This document shows, piece by piece, positions 1-8,753 of a stretch of DNA of 39,771 nt. The DNA comes from Candidatus Poriferisocius aerobius (GTDB taxonomy: Bacteria > Actinomycetota > Acidimicrobiia > Acidimicrobiales > Bin134), in NCBI GenBank assembly GCA_028278955.1, contig JAPYOC010000051.1, positions 1-39,771 of the forward strand. The letters are read 5' to 3'. A program made the translations under genes and the position numbers. The notes beneath the pieces are model-generated. The model ran no database searches. It saw only the letters and a program-made list of their open reading frames with translations, and had not been told where the DNA came from. Each line of letters begins with the position of its first letter. The first letter of the stretch is position 1.

Positions 1-980
1 CCGTTGATGTGGGGGGCCAGCTTGGAGAGGTCGATCTCCACCACCCGGTCGAAGTAGCTGCCGGGGTCGGCCAGCACGGCGCTGTCGGCCCTCAGGTTGT
101 GGGCGGCGGCGTCGGCCGCGTCGGCCACGGCCTGTCGGCCGGTGGCCTTGAGGTAGCGGGCGACGGCATCGTCATAGGCGAACAGCGAGGTGGTGGCGCC
201 GATCTCGGCGCCCATGTTGCAGACGGTGGCCTTGCCGGTGGCCGAGAGCGAGTGGGCCCCCGGTCCGAAGTACTCCACGATGGCCCCGGTGCCCCCGGCC
301 ACGGTCAGGATCTCGGCCACCTTCAAGATCACGTCTTTGGGGGCGGCCCAGCCGTCGAGCTCCCCGGTGAGGCAGACGCCGATGAGCTGGGGCCAGCGCA
401 CGTTCCACCCGAAGCCGGTCATCACGTCCACCGCGTCGGCGCCGCCCACCCCCACCGCCACCATGGCCAGGCCGCCCGCGTTGGGGGTGTGGCTGTCGGT
501 GCCGATCATCATGCCGCCGGGGAAGGCGTACTGCTCCAGCACCACTTGGTGGATGATTCCCGAGCCCGGCTTCCAGAATCCGGCGCCGTAGCGGGCGCAC
601 ACCGACTCCAGGAAGTCGTAAACCTCTGCGTTGTGGTCGAGCGCGGCGGCTAGGTCGCGCTCGGCGTCGAGGCGGGCCGAGATGAGGTGGTCGCAGTGGG
701 TGGTGGTGGGCACCTGCACCTCGTCGAGCCCCGCGGTCATGAACTGGAGCCAGGCCATCTGGGCGGTGGCGTCCTGCATGGCCACCCGATCCGGACGCAG
801 ATCCACGTAGGTGGCTCCTCGCTCCGGTGTAAGGGAGGGCTCGTCGAGGTGGTTGACCAGGATTTTCTCAGCCAGGGTGAGCTCTCGTCCGAAGCGCTCT
901 CGGGCGGTGCCGACTCGTTCGCCCAGGGTGGCGTACACGTTTTGGATCAGCTCGATGGGGGTGGAAGCGGCTACCGGCAT
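1..980 (-). CDS. Aconitate hydratase, mitochondrial (ACO2) type, N-terminal part
   Basis: Partial gene: 326 codons are visible from an ATG at 980, and the frame stays open to the left edge. The protein interconverts citrate and isocitrate in the TCA cycle using a [4Fe-4S] cluster. The translation contains [66 protein letters not shown] and [15 protein letters not shown]-like segments (here [15 protein letters not shown]), which match the animal mitochondrial ACO2 layout better than AcnA or AcnB as I know them. The DSH catalytic triplet is present; the cluster cysteines lie beyond the edge. It looks like a housekeeping gene flanking the catabolic island. Its promoter would lie in 981-1075, where I see no clear -10/-35 pair. 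The family assignment is secure; the start is likely but not proven. Confidence 0.93.
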   Translation of the reverse strand, partial: MPVAASTPIELIQNVYATLGERVGTARERFGRELTLAEKILVNHLDEPSLTPERGATYVDLRPDRVAMQDATAQMAWLQFMTAGLDEVQVPTTTHCDHLISARLDAERDLAAALDHNAEVYDFLESVCARYGAGFWKPGSGIIHQVVLEQYAFPGGMMIGTDSHTPNAGGLAMVAVGVGGADAVDVMTGFGWNVRWPQLIGVCLTGELDGWAAPKDVILKVAEILTVAGGTGAIVEYFGPGAHSLSATGKATVCNMGAEIGATTSLFAYDDAVARYLKATGRQAVADAADAAAHNLRADSAVLADPGSYFDRVVEIDLSKLAPHIN

Positions 981-1075
981 GGATCGGATTCTACGGGCTT
1001 GCGGGCGTTTCGGCCTTGTCGCGAGGCGATGACACGGCGACGGCAAAGACGGGTCGGTGTGTCGCCGCTGCTGAT

Positions 1076-3517
1076 TCAGGGGCCGGCGTCCAAGACCGCG
1101 CCGGTCGTCACGAGGCCGTCGATCTCCTCCGGCGACATTTCTGTCCAGCGCTCGAGTATCTGGCGCGAGTGCTCGCCGAGCCTTGAGGGGGCGACCGCGA
1201 ACGCGCTCCTGGCCCCGACGGCGCCCGAGAGCCGCTGAGGAGAACCGGGGAGCACGAGATGGCCGAGGTCGGGGTGAAGGACGTCTTCGAGGAAGCCGCG
1301 GCTCGCGAGCTGGGGGTCGTTGTACACCTCTTCGCTGTTGGCGACGCTGGCCGCAGGCACTCCCGCCCTGGTCATCACCTGGCCGACCGATCGGGGAGTG
1401 CGCCGCAACGCCCACTCGTCGATCTCTCGGGCCAGAAGGCCGGTGTCCGGCTCGTCGGGCGAAGACGGATCCTGGGCCAGGTCTTCGCGCCCCACCAGGC
1501 GGCAGGCCGCGTTCCACTGCGCGAGGTCCTCGATCTCGATGATCGCCCATCGGTCATCGCCCTCGCACCGGACCACGCGGGAAAAAAGCACCCCCTCGGC
1601 GCGGTCTCCCCCAATGGAAGACTCCCTGCCGTTGACAAGTGGATCGAGGAAGACGCGGGCCGCCATCGCGGGGAATATCTCGGTTTGGGCGGCATCCACG
1701 TAGACGGCCCGCCCCGAAGCGGCAGTGCGGATTCGGGCGGCGAGCACGGCGAGCGCGGCGTGTACCGCGGCCACATAGTCGGTGAGGGTGCCCGAGTTCC
1801 ACCAGATCTCGCCGAGGCCGGTATGGCTGGCAATGCTCGAGGCGTAGGCCTTGCTCGACCCCTTCGGTCCGGTGCGCCCATACCCCGACAGGGACACCAT
1901 GATCAGCTTGGGGTTCAGCTTGGCCAGATCATCGAAGCCCGCACCCCACCTCGCCATCACGGTGCCGCCGAAGTTCTCTATGACCACGTCGCTGTTGGCC
2001 GCCAGCTTTCTCAGGGCCTGCTGCCCCTCATCGCGGTACAGGTCCAAGCCGACGTTCTTCATGCCCCTCGACAGGTAGGCGTTCAAAGGGGTGTTGGTGG
2101 CGCCCGACGGCTCTTGCGCCAGTCTCTCGCCGTCGTTGTATCCCCCGCCGCGCAGCGATTCAGGCCGCCGCAGGTTCTCCACCTTGACGACATCCGCCCC
2201 CACTCCGGCGAGGATCTGGGCGCATATGTTGCCGGCGACGTAGGTGCCCAAAGACAAGACTCGAAAGTCCGCAAGAGGCCGGTCGGGCTCGTTGCCGGGG
2301 CGTGGGGCTGCCCCCGCGCTCGCCGGTGCGCCCGGGGGCTCATCGCTTGGCCCCTCGCGGCGTGCCGCGGTCTCAGCGGGTCGGAACAGAGGGGGGCGGG
2401 CCAGGACCGGTGCCCCGGGGGCGGCGAATGGCAGGTCGCAGGCCCGGCAGTTGTAGGCCCAATAGCCGCGTTCGGCCAGCTGCGGGTCGGCCACGAACTC
2501 CGAGGGTGTGTTGCGGAGGCAGACCGGGAGGCCGGCACTCTGGCCCCTGTCGAACAGCTCTTCGCGATTGAAGCCGGCCACGATCTCGGCGATCACCGGT
2601 ATGAGGCCGTCGAATATCTGGCGCCGCACCGCCATGTCGGCCAGCGAGGGCTCGGACAGCTCGGGGGGGTGGTCGAGCATTTCCAAGAAGGCCGGCCAAT
2701 GGTGGTCGGCGTAGGCCGCCACGTCGATGCGCCCATCCGCGCATTCCCACAATCCGCTGGGGGGTATGAGCTTGCCCGCCCGGCGCTGGCCTGAGACCGC
2801 TCCCTGAGCATGGTATGCGCCCACGGCTGCGAGTTGGAACGCCTCGACCTCCTGCGCCGAGATGTCGAGGAAACGGCCTCCGGCCCCATGGCGCGCCGCG
2901 AGGGCGGCCAAGACGGCGACCGCCGCGTGAGCCGCCGCGCCGTGCCAGTGGATCTCGGCCGGCAGGGCGCGGGGCGCCGCCTCCGCTTCCCCGGTTTCGG
3001 CCATCTGCCCGCCCAAGGCGAACGAGGTGGCATGGGTGAACGGCCGAAGCCAGTAGGGCCCGCCGACGCCGAACGGGGTGATCGAGCAGACGATGGCGTC
3101 TCTGGGCGCCCATGCCAGCTCGCGCGTCTCGGGGTTGAACCCCCACAGCCGGCGCTGAGCGCAAGGCGAGATCAAGACCACGTCGGCGTCGGCCCCCAGC
3201 TCGGCGAGCCTCGACTGTCCGGCTTCTGAGCCCAGATCCAGCACTGCGCTGGTCTTGCCGGCGTGGTAGTAGCCGAACACAAGACTGGCGGCCGGGTCGG
3301 CGATGCCGTCTCGAAACGGGCCCAAACGCCGATAGGGATCGCCTTCGGGCGGCTCGACCAGCGTCACGCTGGCCCCGAGATCGGCCAGCAGGCGCCCGCA
3401 GTAGGGGCCGACCGGCGAACTGAGGTCGACGACTCGAACTCCGGCAAGGGGGAGCGCGAAGGCGGCTTCTTCTCCCGCTGGCCCAGCTTCTCCCGTTGGC
3501 CCAGCCCCCGGTGTCAT
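1076..3517 (-). CDS. Tandem-domain CaiB/BaiF (class III) CoA-transferase
   Basis: This 813-aa protein is about twice the usual 400 aa because two class III CoA-transferase domains are fused, at about residues 20-395 and 412-800. Each begins with the family N-terminus ([19 protein letters not shown] and [17 protein letters not shown]). The family moves CoA between carboxylic acids through an aspartyl-CoA intermediate. By hand alignment the catalytic Asp is D580 in domain 2 (context [12 protein letters not shown]), while domain 1 has Trp (W191, context [12 protein letters not shown]). The N-terminal domain may therefore be non-catalytic or structural. Start: the ATG at 3517 overlaps the TGA of the upstream transporter gene (ATGA), indicating translational coupling; the frame is open further upstream, but that stretch resembles nothing. 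Likely role: CoA activation of the island's substrate or an intermediate. Confidence 0.9.
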   Translation of the reverse strand: MTPGAGPTGEAGPAGEEAAFALPLAGVRVVDLSSPVGPYCGRLLADLGASVTLVEPPEGDPYRRLGPFRDGIADPAASLVFGYYHAGKTSAVLDLGSEAGQSRLAELGADADVVLISPCAQRRLWGFNPETRELAWAPRDAIVCSITPFGVGGPYWLRPFTHATSFALGGQMAETGEAEAAPRALPAEIHWHGAAAHAAVAVLAALAARHGAGGRFLDISAQEVEAFQLAAVGAYHAQGAVSGQRRAGKLIPPSGLWECADGRIDVAAYADHHWPAFLEMLDHPPELSEPSLADMAVRRQIFDGLIPVIAEIVAGFNREELFDRGQSAGLPVCLRNTPSEFVADPQLAERGYWAYNCRACDLPFAAPGAPVLARPPLFRPAETAARREGPSDEPPGAPASAGAAPRPGNEPDRPLADFRVLSLGTYVAGNICAQILAGVGADVVKVENLRRPESLRGGGYNDGERLAQEPSGATNTPLNAYLSRGMKNVGLDLYRDEGQQALRKLAANSDVVIENFGGTVMARWGAGFDDLAKLNPKLIMVSLSGYGRTGPKGSSKAYASSIASHTGLGEIWWNSGTLTDYVAAVHAALAVLAARIRTAASGRAVYVDAAQTEIFPAMAARVFLDPLVNGRESSIGGDRAEGVLFSRVVRCEGDDRWAIIEIEDLAQWNAACRLVGREDLAQDPSSPDEPDTGLLAREIDEWALRRTPRSVGQVMTRAGVPAASVANSEEVYNDPQLASRGFLEDVLHPDLGHLVLPGSPQRLSGAVGARSAFAVAPSRLGEHSRQILERWTEMSPEEIDGLVTTGAVLDAGP

Positions 3518-4134
3518 CGGCGCAGCCTCAACTGCTCTTCTCGGGCCAAGGGGAACAGCGCGGCCACGGTGACGCCCATGCCGATGATCTGAGCTGCCAC
3601 CAGCGGCTCGTCCACCACGAGCCACGCCACCACTGCGGTCAGCACAGGCTGGAGCAGGTGCACGTTGCTCACAACATGCAGCTTTACATACGCAACGCTG
3701 TAATTGGTGAGGACGTGGCCGATTCCGGGCAATGCGGTCATCAGCGCCACATGTGGCCAGTCCGACGCCACCGGCAGCGGCATCAGCGTGCCTTCCGCCA
3801 CCGCCGCCGCAGGCAAGAGCACTGCCCCGGCCACGATGGTCATGGCGGTGCTGTAGGTGAGGGCGTCGTGCCTGTTTCGGGCGTTCCGGCTCAAGACCAG
3901 CAAGCAGGTGCCGGCCAGCATGCCCAGCAGGGCCAACATGTCGCCGAAGAGGGAGTTGCCGCTGTTCTCGCCCGCGCCGACCACCATGATGGACACACCG
4001 CCTATGGCGAGACAGGTCCACACCAAGGAGGTGATGCGGATCTTCTCGCCGAAAAGCGGGCCGACAACCAGCTCCGACTTGGCGCCAGCGGTCTGATTCA
4101 CAGCGGTCCACTGGCAGTGGAGTCGAACGGGCAT
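3514..4134 (-). pseudogene. EamA/DMT-family transporter, 5'-truncated
   Basis: The frame encodes the end of a first EamA repeat (PLFGEKIRITSLVW, then a hydrophobic segment with GGVSIMVVG) and a complete second repeat of about five membrane segments ending in VVDEPLVAAQIIGMGV. EamA transporters normally have ten segments in about 290 aa; here only about 206 aa remain from the ATG at 4134, and the first three to four segments are absent. No remnant is readable upstream, because the amidohydrolase gene and its regulatory site begin there. No convincing ribosome binding site precedes the ATG at 4134, so I call it a truncated remnant, though a short half-transporter cannot be excluded. Its TGA overlaps the start of the CoA-transferase gene. 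The native substrate is unknown (the family exports metabolites and amino acids). Confidence 0.65.
4107..4121. repeat. Perfect 15-bp palindrome at the transporter truncation point
   Basis: Arms TCCACTG and CAGTGGA flank one central G. The palindrome lies close to where homology of the transporter remnant to its family stops, and 22 bases before the TATAC-N3-GTATA site. It could be an operator for another regulator, a recombination scar, or chance. I did not notice another copy in the window. Confidence 0.5.
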
Positions 4135-4143
4135 TGCGACTAG

Positions 4144-4156
4144 TATACTTTGTATA
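4144..4156. promoter_or_regulatory. Operator-like palindrome A (TATAC-TTT-GTATA)
   Basis: Perfect 5-3-5 inverted repeat located 27 bases before the amidohydrolase ATG and about 10 bases before the putative transporter start, so it sits between divergent units. The stretch TATACT also reads as a -10-like hexamer, so a bound repressor would block the promoter. It is one of seven matches to TNTAC-N3-GTANA in this window. Confidence 0.7.
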
Positions 4157-4183
4157 GCAGCAACCAGCTTCGTGGAGGCCACC

Positions 4184-5521
4184 ATGACAACCGCACCTGC
4201 GCCCCCCGGATTGGACTATCCGATCAACGACGCCGACAACCACTTCAACGAGCCCCCGGACTGCTTTGAGCGCTACATCGACCCGAAGCACCGAGATTTG
4301 GCCATACGGCTGGTGACCGGACCGGGTGGGGAGCGCGTCGAGCTGTTCGCCGGGGCGCCCTCCAAGTTCAACACCAACCAGATCACCTTCTCGAAGGAAG
4401 AGCTGCGCGAGATGCTCGGGCAGGCGCCGGAAGTCGAGGCGGCGAGCTCGCAGCCGGCGGTGAGCGGGGATGAGGACGGCGCGGGCATCCTCCCCGGAAT
4501 GCTCCTGAACCGGCTCAATCCCCTGAAGGGCCTCTCCGAGGAAGAGCGCAGGGAGTTCATGGACGAGTTCAAGAACAAGTCCGAGGCCTATGGCAACCGC
4601 GATCTGCGCCTTGCGCTGATGGATGAGCAGGGCATCGACAAGGCGGTCATGTTCCCCGCCGCCGCCCACAACATCGAATACGAGTTCGCCGACAACATTC
4701 CGGCGCTGTACGCCAACGTCAGAGCCTTCAATCGTTGGATGCGCAACGAGCCCGGTTTCAACGCGATGAACCGCATGTTCTTGCCGCCCTACATACCCCT
4801 GGCCGACCCCGAGTTGGCGGTGCGGGAGCTCGAGACCGTCCTCGAGGAGGGTGCCATGATGATCCAGACCAAGTCGGGGCATGCCCACGGCGGTGCCGAC
4901 AACCCCTTCGGCGGGCGCTCAGTGGCCGACCCGGTGTACGACCGGTTCTGGTCCATCGCCAACGAAGCCGGCATCCGCTACGCGGTTCATTTGGGTGGCA
5001 CCGACTATCAGAAGTACGGGGCCGACTGGTCGTACAACGCCGATACCACCTTCGGCGACTTTGACGCCTTTCAATGGGTCATGTACTGGGGAGACCGGCC
5101 GGCAGCCGAATTGACCGCTGCGTTGGTGCTTCACAATTTCTTCGGCCGCTTCCCCAACATCAAGGTGCTCTTGGCGGAACAGGGGACGGTGTGGCTTCCC
5201 TACACCCTCCGCAAAATGGACCATGCCTTCATGATGGGCCGCAAGGTCCGCTGGCATGAGACGGGCCGGCTGGACGCCCGGCCGTCGGAGGTCTTCAAGC
5301 AGCACTTCTACGTGGCACCGTTCCCAGAGGAGAACGTCGGGCGTGTTGCGGCCGAGATCGGCGTCGAGTCGCTGGTGTTCGGCTCCGACTTCCCCCACGG
5401 CGAGGGTCTCGCCCGACCGGCTGAGTATGCGGGCTCGCAACTCTCAGGCTTCAGTGACGAAGACGTCCGCCGGATCATGCGAGACAACATGGAGGACTAC
5501 ATCGCTCCCTGCCTGGCCTGA
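4184..5521 (+). CDS. Amidohydrolase family 2 (ACMSD-like TIM barrel) protein
   Basis: This 445-aa protein belongs to the amidohydrolase-2 (PF04909-type) metal-dependent hydrolase/decarboxylase group. Candidate metal or catalytic residues: D18 and H20 in DADNH near the N-terminus, H269 (YAVHLGG), H317 (LHNFFGRFPNIKVLL) and D402 (VFGSDFPHGEG). The usual HxH is replaced by DNH, as in its paralogue at 18956. The ATG at 4184 is chosen because GGAGG (4174-4178) lies five bases upstream; a GTG at 4172 overlaps that site and is less likely. It heads an operon with crotonase and ACAD genes, the next ATG overlapping its TGA. In that context it may hydrolyse or decarboxylate a CoA-bound or free acid intermediate; the reaction cannot be read from sequence. 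Confidence 0.88.
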   Translation: MTTAPAPPGLDYPINDADNHFNEPPDCFERYIDPKHRDLAIRLVTGPGGERVELFAGAPSKFNTNQITFSKEELREMLGQAPEVEAASSQPAVSGDEDGAGILPGMLLNRLNPLKGLSEEERREFMDEFKNKSEAYGNRDLRLALMDEQGIDKAVMFPAAAHNIEYEFADNIPALYANVRAFNRWMRNEPGFNAMNRMFLPPYIPLADPELAVRELETVLEEGAMMIQTKSGHAHGGADNPFGGRSVADPVYDRFWSIANEAGIRYAVHLGGTDYQKYGADWSYNADTTFGDFDAFQWVMYWGDRPAAELTAALVLHNFFGRFPNIKVLLAEQGTVWLPYTLRKMDHAFMMGRKVRWHETGRLDARPSEVFKQHFYVAPFPEENVGRVAAEIGVESLVFGSDFPHGEGLARPAEYAGSQLSGFSDEDVRRIMRDNMEDYIAPCLA

Positions 5522-6261
5522 TGACTCCATCAGAGGGCAGCCGCTTCGTCCGCTACGAGATCCGAGAGGGCGTGTCGATCATCACGCTCGACCGTCGGCC
5601 TCTGAACGTGTACGACGCCGCCTTCAACGGGGAGTTCCAACGCTGCTGGCAACTCGCACGCGACGACGACCGCACCACGGCGGTGCTCATGTGGGCGAAG
5701 GGGAGGCACTTCTGCGCCGGGGCCAACCTGCGAGACCCGGCCCCGGCCCCCGAGGGCGGGGTTGGTCTCCCGGCGCCCGACGAGATTGAGCTGATCAAGA
5801 ACACGATGAAGCCCACCATCGCCGCGGTGAACGGCGGCTGCATCGGCGGCGGGCAGAGGATGGTGTGGCCGTGCGACATCATCTTCTGCACCGAAGACGC
5901 ATTCTTCATGGACCCAACGGCCGGCATGGGAATCGGCGGAATCCAGTCCCATGTCCACACCTGGTTCTACGGGCCCCGGCTGGCCAAGGAGATGATCTAC
6001 AGCGGCGAGCGGCTGGGCGCGTCGAGGCTGCACGCTCTCGGGCAGGTGAATCGAATCTATCCCGATGCGGAGACGCTCCACCGCGAGGCGTTCTCGTTTG
6101 CCCGCAACGTCGCGGCCAAAGACCCCGTGGCGCTGCGGCAGGCCAAGCGGGCCAGCGACATCACCATGGACATCATCGGCCAGCACTACGTGCTGTCGCG
6201 AATGCGAGAGCTGCTCGATGAGCCGGCCGTGCTCACTCTTCCCGCCGAGCAGCCCCAATGA
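5521..6261 (+). CDS. Enoyl-CoA hydratase/isomerase (crotonase) family protein lacking both usual glutamates
   Basis: This 246-aa protein has the crotonase fold signatures: oxyanion-hole segments HFCAGANL and GGCIGGG, and the C-terminal pattern GERLGASRLHALGQVNRIYP. In classical hydratases two glutamates act as acid and base. By hand alignment those positions are R113 (GGGQRMVWPCD) and T133 (MDPTAGMGIGG), so simple water addition seems unlikely. The superfamily also contains isomerases, C-C hydrolases, decarboxylases and thioesterases, and one of these is plausible. The start ATG overlaps the amidohydrolase stop (TGATG), so the two are translationally coupled and probably act in sequence. Confidence 0.88.
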   Translation: MTPSEGSRFVRYEIREGVSIITLDRRPLNVYDAAFNGEFQRCWQLARDDDRTTAVLMWAKGRHFCAGANLRDPAPAPEGGVGLPAPDEIELIKNTMKPTIAAVNGGCIGGGQRMVWPCDIIFCTEDAFFMDPTAGMGIGGIQSHVHTWFYGPRLAKEMIYSGERLGASRLHALGQVNRIYPDAETLHREAFSFARNVAAKDPVALRQAKRASDITMDIIGQHYVLSRMRELLDEPAVLTLPAEQPQ

Positions 6262-6323
6262 GGCTATGCCAGCCCTTTGGGCCGAATCGGTAGACGGCCC
6301 CGCGAGCGTCGAGGACTGAGCCA

Positions 6324-7484
6324 GTGTTGGGTCTGCCCGTGCAACTCCAGATGAGCGATGAGCAGGAGGCGTTCCGGGAGGCGATCCGCCGCTTCATCGA
6401 AACGGAGGTTCCCCTGTCCAAGGTGCGAGACCTCTATGGGGTGGCCGAGGGGTTCGAGTCGGCGTGGTGGCAGGAGGCGGCCAGGTTGGGATGGACGTCG
6501 CTGTTTGCGGACGAGCGCTACGGCGGGGGCAGCCTCTCCGGCGGCCGGGTGCGCGATGCGGTGATCCTCGCCGAGGAGATCGGACGGGGTCTTGCCCCCG
6601 GGCCGTTCCTCCCAGTGAACATCGTCGCGGCCGCCATCAGCCGAGGGGGCAGCGACGAGATCAAGACCGAGCTGCTTCCGGCACTGGTGGCGGGCGAGGC
6701 CGTCGCCGTGTGGGCTTTTGCCGAGCGAGCCGGGCGCTGGACGCTCAACGGCTTGGAGGCCGCTATAGATCGCACGGGCGACGGGCTCTTGTTGACCGGG
6801 GCCAAGCACTACGTGGAGGCGGCCGACAACGCCAGCCACGCGCTGGTGGCCGCGCTCTGCGACGGCCTCCCCACCCAGGCCATAGTGAGACTTGACGGCC
6901 CCGGGGTTGCGGTTCGCCGCGGTCGGAGCATCGACATGACCCGGAGGTTCGGCACCATCTGCTTCGAGAACGCCCCGGTCGAGCCCGCCTGGGTGGTTGG
7001 AGAGGTCGGACAGGCGGCCGAGGCACTGCATCAGCAGCTCCACATCGCCGTCGCCTTGCAGTGCGCCGAGCTGGTCGGCGTTGCCGACCGCACCCTCGAT
7101 TTCACCATCGAATACGGCCGAGACCGTTTCGCGTTCGGCCGGCCCATCTTGTCGTTCCAAGAGCTGAAGCACCGGATTGCCGACATGGTCCAGTGGCTCG
7201 AGGCGTCCAAGGCGCTCGCCGGGGCACTGGCCGAGGCGGTGGACGAGGGCGATGCCGATGCCGGGCGCCTGGCCCACACCGCCAAGGCCTATATCGGTGA
7301 TAAGGCGGCCCGCATCGTGGACGACTGCGTCCAGATAACTGGCGGCATCGGCGTCACCTGGGAGCACGACATACACATGTACAACCGCCGGGCCGCGCTC
7401 CTGCGCGCCCTCTACGGCTCTCCAGAGGAGCACAAAGAAGAGCTCTACTGTCTCTTGGAGGCCACGGTGGGCGCGAGCACATGA
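6324..7484 (+). CDS. Acyl-CoA dehydrogenase, small-subunit type (pair 1)
   Basis: This protein of about 386 aa has an ACAD N-terminal helical domain (MSDEQEAFREAIRRF), a middle beta domain and a C-terminal helical domain ending in GGIGVTWEHDIHMYNRRA. It lacks the later segment homologous to YEGTSQIQR of homotetrameric ACADs, which is typical of one partner of actinobacterial heteromeric ACADs (for example ChsE-type enzymes in mycobacterial cholesterol side-chain degradation). The start is uncertain: GTG 6324 has GAGG nine bases upstream, while GTG 6339 would give the family-like MQLQMSDEQ. It lies 62 bases after the crotonase gene and overlaps the next ACAD gene by ATGA. Likely role: FAD-dependent alpha,beta-desaturation of an acyl-CoA together with the 7481 product. 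Confidence 0.9.
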   Translation: MLGLPVQLQMSDEQEAFREAIRRFIETEVPLSKVRDLYGVAEGFESAWWQEAARLGWTSLFADERYGGGSLSGGRVRDAVILAEEIGRGLAPGPFLPVNIVAAAISRGGSDEIKTELLPALVAGEAVAVWAFAERAGRWTLNGLEAAIDRTGDGLLLTGAKHYVEAADNASHALVAALCDGLPTQAIVRLDGPGVAVRRGRSIDMTRRFGTICFENAPVEPAWVVGEVGQAAEALHQQLHIAVALQCAELVGVADRTLDFTIEYGRDRFAFGRPILSFQELKHRIADMVQWLEASKALAGALAEAVDEGDADAGRLAHTAKAYIGDKAARIVDDCVQITGGIGVTWEHDIHMYNRRAALLRALYGSPEEHKEELYCLLEATVGAST

Positions 7485-8737
7485 GCGGCGCCAGCGGTAC
7501 CGAGGCGCTGAGCGAGTTCCGCCGTCGCTGCCAGAACTGGATTGCCGCCAATCTTCCGCCCAAAAGCGCCCCAGCCGAGGACCCCGTGGCGCTGCAGCGC
7601 CTCCTGTTCGACAGCGGTTACGCCGGGATCCCCTTTCCCGAGGAATACGGCGGTGCGGGCCTGACCCTAGAGCACCAGCAGGCGTTCTACGACCTGGCCC
7701 ATGAGCTGGGCCGCCAGGTTCCATCCGGGGTAGCGCTCATGGTCTCGGTGGGGATGCTCGGACCGACCATCCTCGAACACGGCTCCCACGAGGTGAAATC
7801 CCGGTTCTTGCCCGGGCTGTTGAGAGGAGACGACCTCTGGATACAGCTGCTCTCCGAGCCCCGGGGCGGCTCGGACATGGCCGGGGCGCGGACCAGGCTC
7901 GTCCGCGACGGCGACAGCTATGTGCTCACCGGATCGAAGATGTGGAGCACCGGGGCCCATCAATCCGACTACGGGCTCTGCCTGGCCCGCACCGACTGGG
8001 AGGCGCCCAAGCACCGGGGGCTTTCGATGATCGCGGTGCCCTTGGCGCCCACCACGCCGGGGCTCGTTGTGCAGCAGACCCGCTCGGCCGATGGCACGAT
8101 GGGGGAGTTCTGCGAGGAGTTCTTCGATGACATCGTTCTCCCCTCCGAGAACCTCATCGGGGAGGAGAACATCGGATGGGCCGTTGCCCAGACCCTTTTG
8201 TTCCACGAGCGCAACGCGGTGGCCAATGTCGGCTACGGCTACATCGGGTGGGACCAGTCTGAAAGCCCTGCGGGCGCCTACGAGCCGGGACGGGTCTCCG
8301 ATCTCATCGGGATCGCCCGACAGCGCGGCGTCGACCAGAACTCGTCGGTACGACAGCTCATCGCCGACGTGTTCATCGAAGAGGCCGTCTTGCCGCTGAG
8401 CAGCGCCCGGGTGATGACTGGCATGGCGCTGGGAACCCATGAGGGCCAATGGGGCTCGCTGTTGAAGCTCCAAGAGTCTGAGGCCGCCATCGAAAGGGTG
8501 CGGGCCGCGCTGGCCGCTTGTGGCGCCGAAGGCGTCATCTGGGAGGGCGACGACATAGAGCTGGACAATCCGGGTACGAGTTGGCTCCTCGCGCGCGGGG
8601 GCACCCTGGCCGGCGGGAGCAGCGAGATGCAGCGCAACATCATCAGCGAGCGGTTGTTGGGACTTCCCCGCGAGCCGTCAGTTGAGCGGGGTCTCTCCTT
8701 CAACGAGGTGCTGAGGCGCCAAGAGTCGTTTGAGTAG
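7481..8737 (+). CDS. Acyl-CoA dehydrogenase, large-subunit type (pair 1)
   Basis: This 418-aa ACAD has YGGAGLTLEHQ in the N-terminal domain, LLSEPRGGSDMAG and LTGSKMWSTGAH for FAD/substrate contact in the middle domain, and AGGSSEMQRNIISERLLGLP near the C-terminus. The residue aligned with the catalytic Glu of medium-chain ACAD (in YEGTSQIQR) is Gly, so the base must come from another position, as in isovaleryl-CoA-dehydrogenase-like and ChsE-type subunits. Its ATG overlaps the TGA of the small subunit (ATGA), which supports a stoichiometric two-subunit enzyme. The gene ends head-on against ACAD pair 2. Confidence 0.92.
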   Translation: MSGASGTEALSEFRRRCQNWIAANLPPKSAPAEDPVALQRLLFDSGYAGIPFPEEYGGAGLTLEHQQAFYDLAHELGRQVPSGVALMVSVGMLGPTILEHGSHEVKSRFLPGLLRGDDLWIQLLSEPRGGSDMAGARTRLVRDGDSYVLTGSKMWSTGAHQSDYGLCLARTDWEAPKHRGLSMIAVPLAPTTPGLVVQQTRSADGTMGEFCEEFFDDIVLPSENLIGEENIGWAVAQTLLFHERNAVANVGYGYIGWDQSESPAGAYEPGRVSDLIGIARQRGVDQNSSVRQLIADVFIEEAVLPLSSARVMTGMALGTHEGQWGSLLKLQESEAAIERVRAALAACGAEGVIWEGDDIELDNPGTSWLLARGGTLAGGSSEMQRNIISERLLGLPREPSVERGLSFNEVLRRQESFE

Positions 8738-8751
8738 CGGGCTCGGCCCGC
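8737..8751. terminator. Hairpin between convergent ACAD operons
   Basis: A perfect inverted repeat GCGGGC-TCG-GCCCGC begins at the last base of the plus-strand ACAD stop and ends two bases before the minus-strand ACAD stop. It could act as a bidirectional terminator. No long T-tract follows, as is common in GC-rich actinobacteria. Confidence 0.55.
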
Positions 8752-8753
8752 GG

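Noticed and set aside
1259-2794. Long plus-strand open frame (511 codons) opposite the CoA-transferase gene
   Set aside because: It is a GC-rich antisense shadow; it resembles no protein family, while the minus strand shows two clear CoA-transferase domains.
3518-4888. Upstream extension of the CoA-transferase frame to 4888
   Set aside because: The extension crosses the transporter and amidohydrolase genes and has no family similarity; the ATG at 3517 overlaps the upstream stop as expected for coupling.
6264-7724. Long minus-strand open frame (486 codons) opposite ACAD pair 1
   Set aside because: Antisense shadow with repetitive Arg/Gly/Ala-rich translation; the plus strand encodes recognisable ACAD motifs.
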